Shown: positions 24,217 to 32,753, numbered from the stretch's first letter. The stretch is DNA of 64,000 bases from Pseudomonas congelans (GCF_900103225.1 NZ_FNJH01000010.1:62001-126000); one strand, 5' to 3'. Notes: generated from the letters alone by a model not told the origin. Translations and numbers: made by a program.

Positions 24217-26906
24217 GAGACGATCTACGCCACGACGTTCTGCAGCGCATTCAGTCCGACTACGGATTGAAGCTCCGCAAATCAACCAACTATATGCGCG
24301 GCGGCACCTGCCCCAAGTGCAACAAAAAGGAGCTTTACACCCGCTTTGACAGCCCTTGGCAGTTGATTTGCGGCCGGCAGGAGAAGTGTGGTCACACGCT
24401 GCACGTCAAAGAGATTTACGACGACCTTTTTGAGGATTGGAGCAAGCGCGCGCCCACGACCGATAATGCCCCTACCGCAACGGCTCGCGCCTACATGGAG
24501 TTTGCACGTAGCTTCGACATGTCGTTGATCACCGGCTGGTTCACTCAGGACACTTTCTTTTCGTCCCAACATGACGCTGGCAGCGCCACAGTGCGGTTCG
24601 CACTCGATAAAGGTGGCTACTGGGAGCGGTTGATTGACCGCCCAGCCCGGTTCGGGAAGATGAAGGCGCGCTTCAAACCAGGCGAAAGCTACAAAGGCGT
24701 GTGGTGGTGCCCCCCATGTGTCGAGCTGCTGGACGTTAAAGAGCTTTGGATTGTCGAGGGGATCTTTGATGCCATCGCGCTGGTGCATCACGGCGTGGCA
24801 GCAGTATCCGCTATGTCGTCCAATGCATTTCCTGACGAGTCATTGAAGCGCCTCGCCAAAGACCGTGAAGGCAAATTACCGAAGCTAGTGTGGGCATTGG
24901 ACAACGAGCCAGGCGCACACGCGTACACCAAGCGCTGGGTTCGTCAGGCGCGAGAACTGGGCTTTGTCTGCGAGGCGGCCCAGATCCCCCAGCGTGACGG
25001 TCGCAAGGTCGACTGGAACGATCTGCATCAGCGTTGGTGGGCCATAGAAGAGGATGACAAACGGACCGAGCAGACCCAGAAGGACCTGACTGTTGCCAGG
25101 CACCACGGTGCCCTTTTGATCGCCGATAACGCAACGGAAAAGGCGTTGGTGCTTTTCGACTGGAAACGCCGTAGTGAATTCCACCTTGAGTTCGGTAACC
25201 GCCTCTACTGGTTCAAGCTCGATCTGGAGAAATTCAACCGGGCCATGCAAGACCTCGAGGACAGCGAGCATCAGGACGATCAGTTACTGAACGACAAGCA
25301 GCGCCGGGCCAAGGCCATGCAGCAGTGCGGCGCGATTCAGCGGATTGCCACCTGCAACCCCAAGGCGCTGTACTACCAGGAGAACAAGCTAACCGACGAG
25401 TCCTGGTACTACTTCCGGATCACGTTTGCCCACGACGCCGCGCCGATCAAGAACACCTTTACCAGCTCGCAGATCGCCTCGTCCGCCGAGTTTAAGAAAC
25501 GACTGCTCGGGATCGCACCCGGTGGGATGTTCACCGGCACCACGCAGCAACTGGACGCGTTCATTGAGGAGCAGACAAACGCGCTCAAGACCGTGCAGAC
25601 AATCGACTTCACCGGCTACACCCGCGAACACGGTGCCTACGTTTACGGCGACGTGGCCGTGCGCGACGGCAAGGTTTACAAACTGAACGAGGAAGACTTT
25701 TTCGACATGGAGAAACTGAGCATTAAAACGCTCAGTCAGTCCGTCACGCTGAACATCAACACCGATCTAAACAAGTTCACAACGCGCTGGCTCGACATTC
25801 TGTGGCAGTGCTTTGGGGCCAAAGGAATCGTCGTTCTGGCGTACTGGCTGGGAGCATTGTTCGCGGAGCAGATCCGGCAACATCAGAAGAGCTACCTGTT
25901 TCTTGAGGTGGTCGGTGAAGCCGGTGCGGGTAAGTCCACGCTGATCGAGTTTCTATGGAAGCTGCTCGGTCGCCTCGACTACGAAGGCTTTGACCCATCC
26001 AAGGGCACACCGGTCGCCCGCGCTCGTAACTTCGCCCAGGTCGGCAACCTCCCGGTCGTGCTGATCGAATCCGAACGGGAAAAGACCGATGGCAGCGCGA
26101 CTAAGCAGTACGACTGGGACGAGCTGAAAACCGCTTACAACGGCCGTAGCGTCCGGTCGACCGGGGTCAAGAACAACGGCAACGACACGCGGGAACCGCC
26201 GTTCCGCGGTGCTTTTGTGTTCGCCCAAAACCATGCTGTGAACGCCTCGGAGCCCATCCTGCAGCGGATAGCCCACGTCGGCATGACAAAGGACGGCCAG
26301 ACAGCCAAAACCAAACTGCTGGTGGAAGAGCTCGAGCAGATGCCAGTCGACAAGGTGAGTGGCTTTCTGTTGATGGCAACAACCCGGGAAGCGCAAGTGA
26401 TGCAGACCGTGAAAGCGAGTGTGCCGCTCTATGAACAGCGGCTGCTGCAGTTGCCCGAGATCCGCACGGTGCGTATTGCCAAGAACCACGCCCAGTTGCA
26501 TGCGCTGGTCGACGCCCTGGTACATGTCGTGCCACTGCAGCAACACCAGGTTGACGCAGCCCATGCCGAGGTTCAAAGCATGGCCAAAGAGCGACAACTG
26601 GCAATCAACGCTGATCACCCGATGGTCGTTGAGTTCTGGGAGCTTTACGAGTACCTGAACAGCCACGCTGGTGCGTTGAACCACTCTCGTAATGAGGGGC
26701 TGATTGCGGTGAACCTGAACGACTTTGCCGAAGCTGCGGCGAACAAGCGGCAGAAGGTCCCGGATCTGGCCGAACTCAAACGTCACCTAAAAACCAGCAA
26801 GTGCCCGAAGTTCATCGAGACAAACCGCAACGTGTGTTCGTCCTGGGATATCGACGCCGCCGATAAGCCGAAAACCGTGCGGTGCTGGATTTTTCAAGCC
26901 GCTTGA
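24213..26906 (+). CDS. Phage primase-helicase replication protein
   Basis: 897-residue multidomain replication protein. An N-terminal zinc ribbon has Cys33-x2-Cys36 and Cys53-x5-Cys59. A TOPRIM-like domain follows, with the Glu motif WIVEGIFDAIA (about 173-183) and the acidic LVWALDNEPG (about 227). The C-terminal part is a P-loop ATPase with Walker A GEAGAGKST (about 569-577), a VLIESERE Walker B-like strand, and an arginine-containing FRGAFVFAQN segment. The protein would prime and unwind phage DNA. It stands where P2 has the rolling-circle nickase gpA, so this phage probably replicates by a different mode. Confidence 0.85.
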   Translation: MRDDLRHDVLQRIQSDYGLKLRKSTNYMRGGTCPKCNKKELYTRFDSPWQLICGRQEKCGHTLHVKEIYDDLFEDWSKRAPTTDNAPTATARAYMEFARSFDMSLITGWFTQDTFFSSQHDAGSATVRFALDKGGYWERLIDRPARFGKMKARFKPGESYKGVWWCPPCVELLDVKELWIVEGIFDAIALVHHGVAAVSAMSSNAFPDESLKRLAKDREGKLPKLVWALDNEPGAHAYTKRWVRQARELGFVCEAAQIPQRDGRKVDWNDLHQRWWAIEEDDKRTEQTQKDLTVARHHGALLIADNATEKALVLFDWKRRSEFHLEFGNRLYWFKLDLEKFNRAMQDLEDSEHQDDQLLNDKQRRAKAMQQCGAIQRIATCNPKALYYQENKLTDESWYYFRITFAHDAAPIKNTFTSSQIASSAEFKKRLLGIAPGGMFTGTTQQLDAFIEEQTNALKTVQTIDFTGYTREHGAYVYGDVAVRDGKVYKLNEEDFFDMEKLSIKTLSQSVTLNINTDLNKFTTRWLDILWQCFGAKGIVVLAYWLGALFAEQIRQHQKSYLFLEVVGEAGAGKSTLIEFLWKLLGRLDYEGFDPSKGTPVARARNFAQVGNLPVVLIESEREKTDGSATKQYDWDELKTAYNGRSVRSTGVKNNGNDTREPPFRGAFVFAQNHAVNASEPILQRIAHVGMTKDGQTAKTKLLVEELEQMPVDKVSGFLLMATTREAQVMQTVKASVPLYEQRLLQLPEIRTVRIAKNHAQLHALVDALVHVVPLQQHQVDAAHAEVQSMAKERQLAINADHPMVVEFWELYEYLNSHAGALNHSRNEGLIAVNLNDFAEAAANKRQKVPDLAELKRHLKTSKCPKFIETNRNVCSSWDIDAADKPKTVRCWIFQAA

Positions 26907-26930
26907 TCACTACCGCGAGGAGAAACACAT

Positions 26931-27233
26931 ATGCACATTCAAGTCATCACGGGCGAAGGTTGGCAAGGTGCTACGAAGCAGCTCAAGCATTTGAAAGAAC
27001 TGCACGACTGGATCGGCGAAGCAAACCAACTGGTACATGCCGAGGCATACAGCGCTGATGGCCTGGTAGAGATTCTGGAAGTTCGGAGCACCACAAAGCA
27101 GGAGCTTTTAGTACTGGAATGCAGCCGGGATCAGATCCAGGCGGTGCTGGAATGGCAATCAGAGACGGAAGATCTGGTCGATCTGGAAGACTTGGTGATT
27201 CACCTGGTGCGCAGGGCAGGACTGCAGCCATAA
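26931..27233 (+). CDS. Unrecognised small phage protein
   Basis: 100-residue acidic protein with a GAGGAG ribosome site before ATG 26931. It is helical and contains two Trp residues near the N-terminus (GEGWQGATKQLKHL, then HDWIGEA). It follows the primase-helicase by 24 bp in the same direction. No family recognised. Confidence 0.55.
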   Translation: MHIQVITGEGWQGATKQLKHLKELHDWIGEANQLVHAEAYSADGLVEILEVRSTTKQELLVLECSRDQIQAVLEWQSETEDLVDLEDLVIHLVRRAGLQP

Positions 27234-27317
27234 GAAACTGACGGCAACGATGTCAGCAAAAGAACGGTACTGAGGAGTTGCAGCTCCCCAGTACCAACCA
27301 CTACTAGGAGTACGGTG

Positions 27318-27551
27318 ATGAAGACGGAACACCCAAGCAGCAGCGATCCAAAGGCTAGCACACCATCCCAAAACCTGCTGACTATCGCCCTGATCGGCGC
27401 AGCATTGATCAGTTACCAGGTGCACAAGACTCCGCACGCTCGCGGGCGACTTGAAAGCCTGGCCACACAGGCCACTACCCAAGGTGATCTGAGCGCCAAC
27501 GACATGCGCGTTCTGGCCAGCATTCTCGCCATCCCCTCCCCCAGTAATTGA
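27318..27551 (+). CDS. Small phage protein with one membrane segment
   Basis: 77-residue protein. ATG 27318 is preferred over the GTG just before it because it lies 7 bp after an AGGAG site. Residues about 19-35 (NLLTIALIGAALISYQV) form one membrane segment; the remainder is polar. Family unknown. It lies between the early genes and the integration module. Confidence 0.55.
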   Translation: MKTEHPSSSDPKASTPSQNLLTIALIGAALISYQVHKTPHARGRLESLATQATTQGDLSANDMRVLASILAIPSPSN

Positions 27552-27627
27552 GCCTTCAGGTTCTGGCTTTGAGCATCAGGGCGGGACGTTACACTGCCCT
27601 GATTGCTGCTTGAGATAGAGAGCAATC

Positions 27628-27840
27628 ATGAACTCCCAAACAAGCAATGTTCTCACTTTTGAGGACCTGCAGCGCATCACCGGCTACCAACGCCGCTCCG
27701 ACGTCGAACGCTCGCTGATCACTCAGGGGATCCGCATGTTCCGGGGGCGCACTGGTCCGTGGACGACGCTGGATCTCATCCACCACGCTGCGGGCATAGA
27801 GTCTGTAACTTCAGAGAGTTATGACACCGATATCCTATGA
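27628..27840 (+). CDS. DUF4224 protein, integrase partner
   Basis: 70-residue protein matching DUF4224: LTFEDLQRITGYQRRSDVERSLITQGI. DUF4224 genes regularly precede tyrosine integrases of prophages and may act as excisionase-like or regulatory partners. Here the stop overlaps the integrase start as ATGA, which supports a joint function. Confidence 0.82.
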   Translation: MNSQTSNVLTFEDLQRITGYQRRSDVERSLITQGIRMFRGRTGPWTTLDLIHHAAGIESVTSESYDTDIL

Positions 27841-28985
27841 GGAAAGCGCGTAAGCGGAAGCATAATCCGCACATCCCCCCACACATTGACCAGGCCGCTC
27901 TTCCAGCGGCCATCTATTTTGATCATCGCAACGCCGGCGTCTGGTACACGCTGCATTACGACGAGACCGGCAAACAGCGCCGGCGCAATGTGGCACCGGC
28001 TGACGTGAGCCTGGCCGAGTTGCACCAGATAATGGAGCAAACCTCGGGCGTCGATAAAGGCACATTGCGTTACGTCTGCGCGCAGTTTCATCTGAGCGAT
28101 CGTTACAAGCGACTCAGCCTCAAGACTCACAGCGACTACTGCTATTCGCGAGACGTCTTGCTCGGCATACCGACCCGGCTGGGCAAACCGTTGGGGGATC
28201 TGCTGGTGAAGAAATTCACCGCAGCATTGATCCAGCGGATTGTTGATCGCCTGGCCGACGAAGGCACGCCGTCCAAAGCGGCGCATGTCCTGCGATACCT
28301 GCGCCGGGTGCTGCAGTGGGGTCGCAACCGGGGCTACCTCGACAACAATCCCGCGCAGGGAATTGAAGCGCCTGTGGAGCGCAAGCGCCGGCGTTTGCCG
28401 GAACACCTGGTCATGGAAGCGCTGGTCGACCGTGCACTGGCGTTCGGGCGCTTGGCCAGGAACGAGAAAGGCGGCTGTCCGGAGTACCTGAGCTACGTGA
28501 TGGAGATCGGTTACCTCTGTCGCTTGCGGGGCATTGAGACTATCACCCTGACCGATGCCCATGAACTGGACGAAGGGATTATGACCAACCGGCGCAAGGG
28601 CAGCCGGGACAATATTGTCCGCTGGACGCCACGCCTGCGGGCCGCCTGGGAGGGAGCGAAGGCCTACCGGGCAAAGGTGTGGGCCAGCAAATCAACGGTC
28701 CTTCCGATTCGTCCCGATCGACGCTATATCATCGTGGCAAGCCATGGTGGTGCTTTACGTAAATCCAGTCTGGATACGGCCTGGCAACGATTCATCACCT
28801 CGGCCATTGAGGACGGCACCATAACGGTCGAGCAGCGGTTTGGCCTGCATGACCTTAAGCGGCGTGGTATCACCGACACGGCGGGCAATAGGGCGGATAA
28901 ACAGGAGGCCAGCGGTCATCGGGACGGAGCAATGATGGATGTCTACGATCTCAGCGTCCCGCTGGTCAACGCTTCTCAGACGTAG
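27837..28985 (+). CDS. Prophage tyrosine integrase
   Basis: 382-residue tyrosine recombinase for site-specific integration and excision. The catalytic residues appear to be Arg231 (CRLRGIE; Arg229 is the alternative), Lys254 (RRKGSRD), His338 (GLHDLKRRG), His361 (SGHRDG) and the nucleophile Tyr370 (MMDVYD). The usual H-x-x-R reads H-D-L-K here, with Arg at the next two places, a variant I believe common in this subgroup. The N-terminal SAM-like core-binding domain spans about 90-180. The downstream att site is probably the tRNA-Thr fragment at 32.37-32.41 kb. Confidence 0.9.
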   Translation: MRKARKRKHNPHIPPHIDQAALPAAIYFDHRNAGVWYTLHYDETGKQRRRNVAPADVSLAELHQIMEQTSGVDKGTLRYVCAQFHLSDRYKRLSLKTHSDYCYSRDVLLGIPTRLGKPLGDLLVKKFTAALIQRIVDRLADEGTPSKAAHVLRYLRRVLQWGRNRGYLDNNPAQGIEAPVERKRRRLPEHLVMEALVDRALAFGRLARNEKGGCPEYLSYVMEIGYLCRLRGIETITLTDAHELDEGIMTNRRKGSRDNIVRWTPRLRAAWEGAKAYRAKVWASKSTVLPIRPDRRYIIVASHGGALRKSSLDTAWQRFITSAIEDGTITVEQRFGLHDLKRRGITDTAGNRADKQEASGHRDGAMMDVYDLSVPLVNASQT

Positions 28986-29070
28986 CGGGGAACTGACGAA
29001 GCTTAAGACTTTAATTCAAGACCTTGCTTGGTGGTGGCCATGCCCTTTGGCGTCCAGAAGAGGCAAAAAA

Positions 29071-29093
29071 AAGCCCGCCGGAGCGGGCTTTTC
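29071..29093. terminator. Bidirectional rho-independent terminator between integrase and the NACHT gene
   Basis: An AAGCCCGC/GCGGGCTT stem with a CGGA loop is flanked by eight A on the left and TTTTCT on the right. It should stop the rightward integrase transcript and, even better, the leftward NACHT operon. Confidence 0.85.
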
Positions 29094-29199
29094 TGTGGGG
29101 GTCGATTGAACATAGGGCGCGTTACGGGTACTTCGGAACAGAGCCCGACGAGCGGGGGGAAACTTCGACACACAGCGCTCTAGGTGGAGGTAAGGAAAC

Positions 29200-29238
29200 G
29201 GCCAATAGCTGCCTTCAGTGACCTGACAGTTATTGGCC
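29200..29238. repeat. Imperfect inverted repeat downstream of the NACHT gene
   Basis: GGCCAATAGCTG and CAGTTATTGGCC form a 12-bp stem with one G:T-type mismatch around 15 bp. It lies 33 bp after the NACHT stop. It could protect the mRNA 3' end, but there is no good T-run on the minus strand. The rest of 28986-29270 shows only this repeat and the terminator. Confidence 0.5.
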
Positions 29239-29270
29239 AAAAAGCATGCACTGATATTAAAAAAGTGCAA

Positions 29271-31406
29271 CTACATGGTCTCGCGAATTAGCTGCTCGAT
29301 AATACCCAATGTTTCCGGGGAGTCATAATCGATTAGCTCGATAGGGCGCTTAATTCTCATGAGCGCGGCCGGCCTGCCGTGCATCGGCTTACCCTTCTTC
29401 ACTTCCATTCGGCCATGAGCAAGTAGAACGCTTTTCACTTGAGGCCAATGCTCATCGCGGAGCATAAAAGATCCTTCGTCATCGTCTCCATCGCGGAGAT
29501 AGCAGTATCTGACTGATCTACGAGCAACCTTTTCCAACAGACACACTGCAGGGTGCTCTCTAAGTTTTCCTTTATCCGCATCAGCAAAGTGATTGCGAAT
29601 GAACGTGTCAATTTCGGCCGGATCTCTTTCGATCCGAGGCGCTTCACCTCGAATTTCTAAGGCATCGATACTCGGTACGCTATTACCGAACAGTGTAAAC
29701 TCATTAGCTACAAAGGTTCCAATTTTTACTTTATCAAAATTAACTTTTGAAACATCACTTCCGCAGACATCCAATCGACTTACTGTGACATCCTGAAGTG
29801 TTCCGACTGGAGATCCGCCGGCAAAAGTTGCATCATTTACTACAAGATAATCTATTCGCTCAGTTAGCCCCATGGCGAAACCTAGAAGTACCATCGCTCC
29901 ACCATTAGACGCGAGACCATCGTTAGATGAGTCTCCGTTGATTGTAGCGTATAGATAATCCATGGCTTTTTTTGCAGTTTGCTCTGCTTGCGTGAAAACT
30001 TCGGCAAACACTTCAAGATGCTCAGCGCTCAAGATCGTTCTACGCAGAACGCTAGGTATGGTTTTCCTAGCTAGCTGTGCTAACAAGGCGTTTCCTAGAA
30101 AGTAATATTGCACCTCAGCATGAGGAAACTTCCTTTTATCCTTGATATCGGAAGTCTCAAGAAGGGAAATACTGCCAGCTTTGTGCGTAAGTTTTCGACG
30201 AGAATTGTCATCCAGCAGCTCGCTGAAGCAGTAGTCTGTCAAGAAGGCTAAGTGATCTATTTCAATCAGACTGTTTTCTCGAGAGGCCATTTCCAACGAC
30301 ACCTCCTCGAAAAGAGTATTCAAGCTCGATGCAACATCCTCACCATTTAAAGTACCAAAAGTCTTTGAAAGCATTTTGGATTCACGATCAATGAGGTTAT
30401 TTACCAAGAATGAACGGAAGCCCTCAGAGTTCACATTTGACCACCCACCGGCATCTCTTAGAACACTGAGGAAAAATGGACGCAAGGCATAGCTATTATT
30501 GGAAAATATATCCGCTGTAATCTCTCGACTTAAATCGGTAGGCTTCCACTTAGAACTGGATAAATATTGTATCGCGGTTTCAATTGTGGCAAGTTTTATA
30601 TGTGCAAGCTTTAAATCAATCGCCTCTTCATTTTCAGTGCTAATTCGAGATATCAGCTCTTGCTCGTCGAGAAAAGTGTCTCGAGCAGCTAGTATCACCT
30701 TGCCTGAATTACCGACATCCTCAATGAAATCTTTTAATGCTCGCCATGAGTCCTCATATCCATCAGCATCAACGAGCTCGTCGAAACCATCGATTGCCGC
30801 GATCAATAAGCCGTGCCTAACGAGCATAGGGACATGCGCACCAGTGAAAGATGCCCCCATCTCTTGAGTGGTAGCTGCAAGAACGTCCTTAAAGTTAGAC
30901 AAACGACGCCCGCTGCTCGATATGATTAGTACTGGGGGGCTAATATTGTCTGAGAGAAATTTTTTACACTGGGCTTTAGCCAACTCGGTAATTTGAAATG
31001 TTTTGCCAACTCCAGCTGGGCCGTCGAGCAAAACCAGCGTCACTTTACCTTCTGTTATCTTTATGTTTTCATCAAGATCTTTGGCAAGTATGTCATTACC
31101 ACTATAGCTTATCTCTGATTCAATAAGAGGCTTTTCCTTTGTTTGGGAAAAGAATCTTTTTTGAGTTTCCGCAAATCTCTTTATATCCGAAAACTCAACT
31201 GACGCAATAAGTGTTTTAACATCTTTGTATTCGGCTTTTTTATGTTTAGCCGAAATTCTACCCGTTTCCACATCGATATCGAACGTTAGCTCTCTGCCGT
31301 TCCGAATCAATATTATTCGTTTTTTTCCTGCTACAGGTTTTTGAGCAATCTCAGTAAACGGGTCGCAGAACAATTTAATGTCTTCGATTGTTTGTGCTAT
31401 ATTCAT
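29271..31406 (-). CDS. NACHT-type STAND NTPase, candidate anti-phage defence protein
   Basis: 711-residue protein. An N-terminal 100-residue domain of unknown type is followed by a P-loop ATPase with Walker A GPAGVGKT (129-136), a Walker B strand LLIAAIDGFDE (200-210) whose D-G-F-D-E ending is the hallmark of NACHT modules, and a sensor-like VILAARDTF (237-245). A long helical region spans about 260-520. Residues about 525-577 look like a short pentapeptide-type beta solenoid. A charged C-terminal domain ends the protein. NACHT proteins of bacteria act as phage sensors that switch on a toxic effector. ATG 31406 follows AGGA and lies 1 bp after the NYN gene stop, so the two are coupled. The gene is clearly more AT-rich than its neighbours, a sign of transfer. 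Function is inferred. Confidence 0.8.
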   Translation of the reverse strand: MNIAQTIEDIKLFCDPFTEIAQKPVAGKKRIILIRNGRELTFDIDVETGRISAKHKKAEYKDVKTLIASVEFSDIKRFAETQKRFFSQTKEKPLIESEISYSGNDILAKDLDENIKITEGKVTLVLLDGPAGVGKTFQITELAKAQCKKFLSDNISPPVLIISSSGRRLSNFKDVLAATTQEMGASFTGAHVPMLVRHGLLIAAIDGFDELVDADGYEDSWRALKDFIEDVGNSGKVILAARDTFLDEQELISRISTENEEAIDLKLAHIKLATIETAIQYLSSSKWKPTDLSREITADIFSNNSYALRPFFLSVLRDAGGWSNVNSEGFRSFLVNNLIDRESKMLSKTFGTLNGEDVASSLNTLFEEVSLEMASRENSLIEIDHLAFLTDYCFSELLDDNSRRKLTHKAGSISLLETSDIKDKRKFPHAEVQYYFLGNALLAQLARKTIPSVLRRTILSAEHLEVFAEVFTQAEQTAKKAMDYLYATINGDSSNDGLASNGGAMVLLGFAMGLTERIDYLVVNDATFAGGSPVGTLQDVTVSRLDVCGSDVSKVNFDKVKIGTFVANEFTLFGNSVPSIDALEIRGEAPRIERDPAEIDTFIRNHFADADKGKLREHPAVCLLEKVARRSVRYCYLRDGDDDEGSFMLRDEHWPQVKSVLLAHGRMEVKKGKPMHGRPAALMRIKRPIELIDYDSPETLGIIEQLIRETM

Positions 31407-31407
31407 T

Positions 31408-32046
31408 TCAAATCCTATGAATTATTCCATCTGTACTTAAATGTCTATTGTCGTGTTCGCGAGTGATCCGAAACACGTAAGTCGGCAATCCCCAAGCTTC
31501 GGCAACAAATACGCCTGGTAAAAGATCGTCATCATCACCTACAACTATAGCCAGCGTAGTAGGTCTTTCATTTCTCCTGAAGCTGCTGCTTTCAGAGCGA
31601 CAAAAACTTAAAAGATCGGAGACAAGAGCAGTATCTACCATTTTTTGGCTCGACGCCCCGGGATTGCTACGATCTGCTCGTAAAGTATCATAAATAGGAC
31701 TTCGACCACCCCTGCATATGAGTTCATTCCCAAACTCTATATCTGGCAAGTAAGAAATTCTATTTCTTGAAACCGCTTTTAACTGAGATCTAAGTTGATC
31801 CCACACAACTTTATCGGCGGAGGGAGTCGTGCCACTATGCCAGCCATGATAGATTCTAGTCTTCAGTATCTTTATCGGTGACTTGGGCTCGATTTCCGCC
31901 AGCTTGCTTATTATTCTCTCCTGCAGCTCGGCGTATGCTTGCCTAGTGCAAGAAAGTCGTGCCGCCAATGGCATGTCTTTTTTGGGTCTTATCGTAGCTA
32001 CCCGAGAGGCTGAGTCCCAATCAATAAATAAATTCGCTGTTATCAC
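31408..32046 (-). CDS. NYN/PIN-like nuclease-type protein, partner of the NACHT gene
   Basis: 212-residue protein with the acidic pattern of NYN (PIN-like) ribonucleases. Asp9 and Asp11 are in LFIDWDS, Asp138 and Asp144 in KMVDTALVSDLL, and Asp171-174 in AIVVGDDDDLLPG, followed by a GLPTYVFRI strand. NYN proteins cut RNA with metal ions held by these residues. The start is GTG at 32046, 8 bp after AAGGA; no ATG fits. It is the first gene of the AT-rich operon and is coupled to the NACHT gene, suggesting an effector (NYN) and sensor or regulator (NACHT) pair. I cannot match the pair to a named defence system from memory. Confidence 0.75.
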   Translation of the reverse strand: MITANLFIDWDSASRVATIRPKKDMPLAARLSCTRQAYAELQERIISKLAEIEPKSPIKILKTRIYHGWHSGTTPSADKVVWDQLRSQLKAVSRNRISYLPDIEFGNELICRGGRSPIYDTLRADRSNPGASSQKMVDTALVSDLLSFCRSESSSFRRNERPTTLAIVVGDDDDLLPGVFVAEAWGLPTYVFRITREHDNRHLSTDGIIHRI

Positions 32047-32111
32047 TCGTCTAATCCTTGAAGTAGTGAGAGTTCCAGAGTGAAGACAGATCGCAGCCTT
32101 CGCATTTCTGC

Positions 32112-32140
32112 ATTAGAAATGTATGGCCAGACGCTATCAA
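32112..32140 (-). promoter_or_regulatory. Candidate sigma-70 promoter of the NYN-NACHT operon
   Basis: On the minus strand TTGATA (32135-32140) and TCTAAT (32112-32117) are separated by 17 bp, close to the sigma-70 consensus. Transcription would start near 32105, about 60 bp before the GTG start. Confidence 0.5.
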
Positions 32141-32368
32141 ATCCGTAAGCAACAGTCTATGGAAACCCCCTATCAAGTCAGGAGAAATCCCGACCGTCTT
32201 GATCGGCCTTTCTAGCCGAAAGCTGCGTCAGGAATAAACCTAGCTACGTCGCCCCCCAATCGGCGCACGTAATAACAACGCTGGAACTCACACAGGCCGT
32301 GGCTTCAAGGGCATTGGCACGTAATAAGAAAAGCTGTAACCCTTTGATATACAAAAAAAAAGCATCTT

Positions 32369-32413
32369 CCTTGTAATCGGTAGGTCCCGGGGTCGACTCC
32401 TGGTGCCGCACCA
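32369..32413 (+). other. tRNA-Thr(UGU) 3' fragment, likely attachment site
   Basis: The sequence from the anticodon loop (CTTGTAA, anticodon TGT) through the variable loop (TAGGTCC), T arm (GGTCGACTCC) and acceptor strand to CACCA is that of a tRNA-Thr 3' half. No matching 5' half precedes it. The T loop and acceptor have small changes, so it is not a working gene. A fragment starting at the anticodon loop is what tyrosine-integrase insertion into a tRNA leaves behind. An intact copy is expected at the other prophage end, left of the window. Confidence 0.7.
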
Positions 32414-32420
32414 TACAAGG

Positions 32421-32450
32421 TTTCAAAGGCGGCTTTCACAGCCTTTGAAA
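32421..32450. repeat. Inverted repeat after the tRNA fragment (old tRNA terminator)
   Basis: TTTCAAAGGC and GCCTTTGAAA form a perfect 10-bp stem around a 10-base loop, 7 bp after the CCA end. It is placed like the natural terminator of the tRNA gene. A TTTTTTT run occurs later, near 32470. Confidence 0.6.
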
Positions 32451-32585
32451 TCTCCAAAAACCCGCCTTTTGGTGATTTTTTTCGTTTTGTCGCTCCATCC
32501 GTTTCCGTCAGGAACTGGTAGATTCCAACCGACGCAAGGGCAAAGTTTGGTGTAAGGGTCATTTTAATAAAAGGGGAGTACCCTA

Positions 32586-32753
32586 ATGTCGCGCATCATT
32601 GCTCTACTCTCTTATTCGACTTGCAGCTCAGCCAAGCCCACCGACCGCGCCCACAAGCCTTTCGACGGCGACGACCTCTACCTTCTAGTCCAAGCAGTGG
32701 TCGCTAAGGCTGACGTGTCAGGTATGTCAAACCTGATGAACACGAAGGACTGA
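32586..32753 (+). pseudogene. Remnant of a P4-type integrase N-terminus
   Basis: A 55-codon frame (too short to be a working integrase of about 400 residues) contains SAKPTDRAHKPFDGDDLYLLV. This is the DUF4102 arm-DNA-binding motif at the N-terminus of P4-family integrases ('AKPTDKPYKLFDGDGLYLLV' type). After this the similarity stops and the frame ends. Lying 170 bp downstream of the tRNA-Thr 3' end and pointing away from it, it is the classic place of a genomic-island integrase. A former island thus used the same tRNA. Confidence 0.75.

Noticed and set aside
32369..32413. Complete tRNA gene
   Set aside because: Only the half from the anticodon loop to CCA is present, with altered T loop and acceptor; the upstream bases cannot form D or acceptor arms.
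32305..32562. 85-codon leftward frame across the tRNA fragment
   Set aside because: It covers the tRNA fragment and hairpin on the opposite strand and has no ribosome site or family match.
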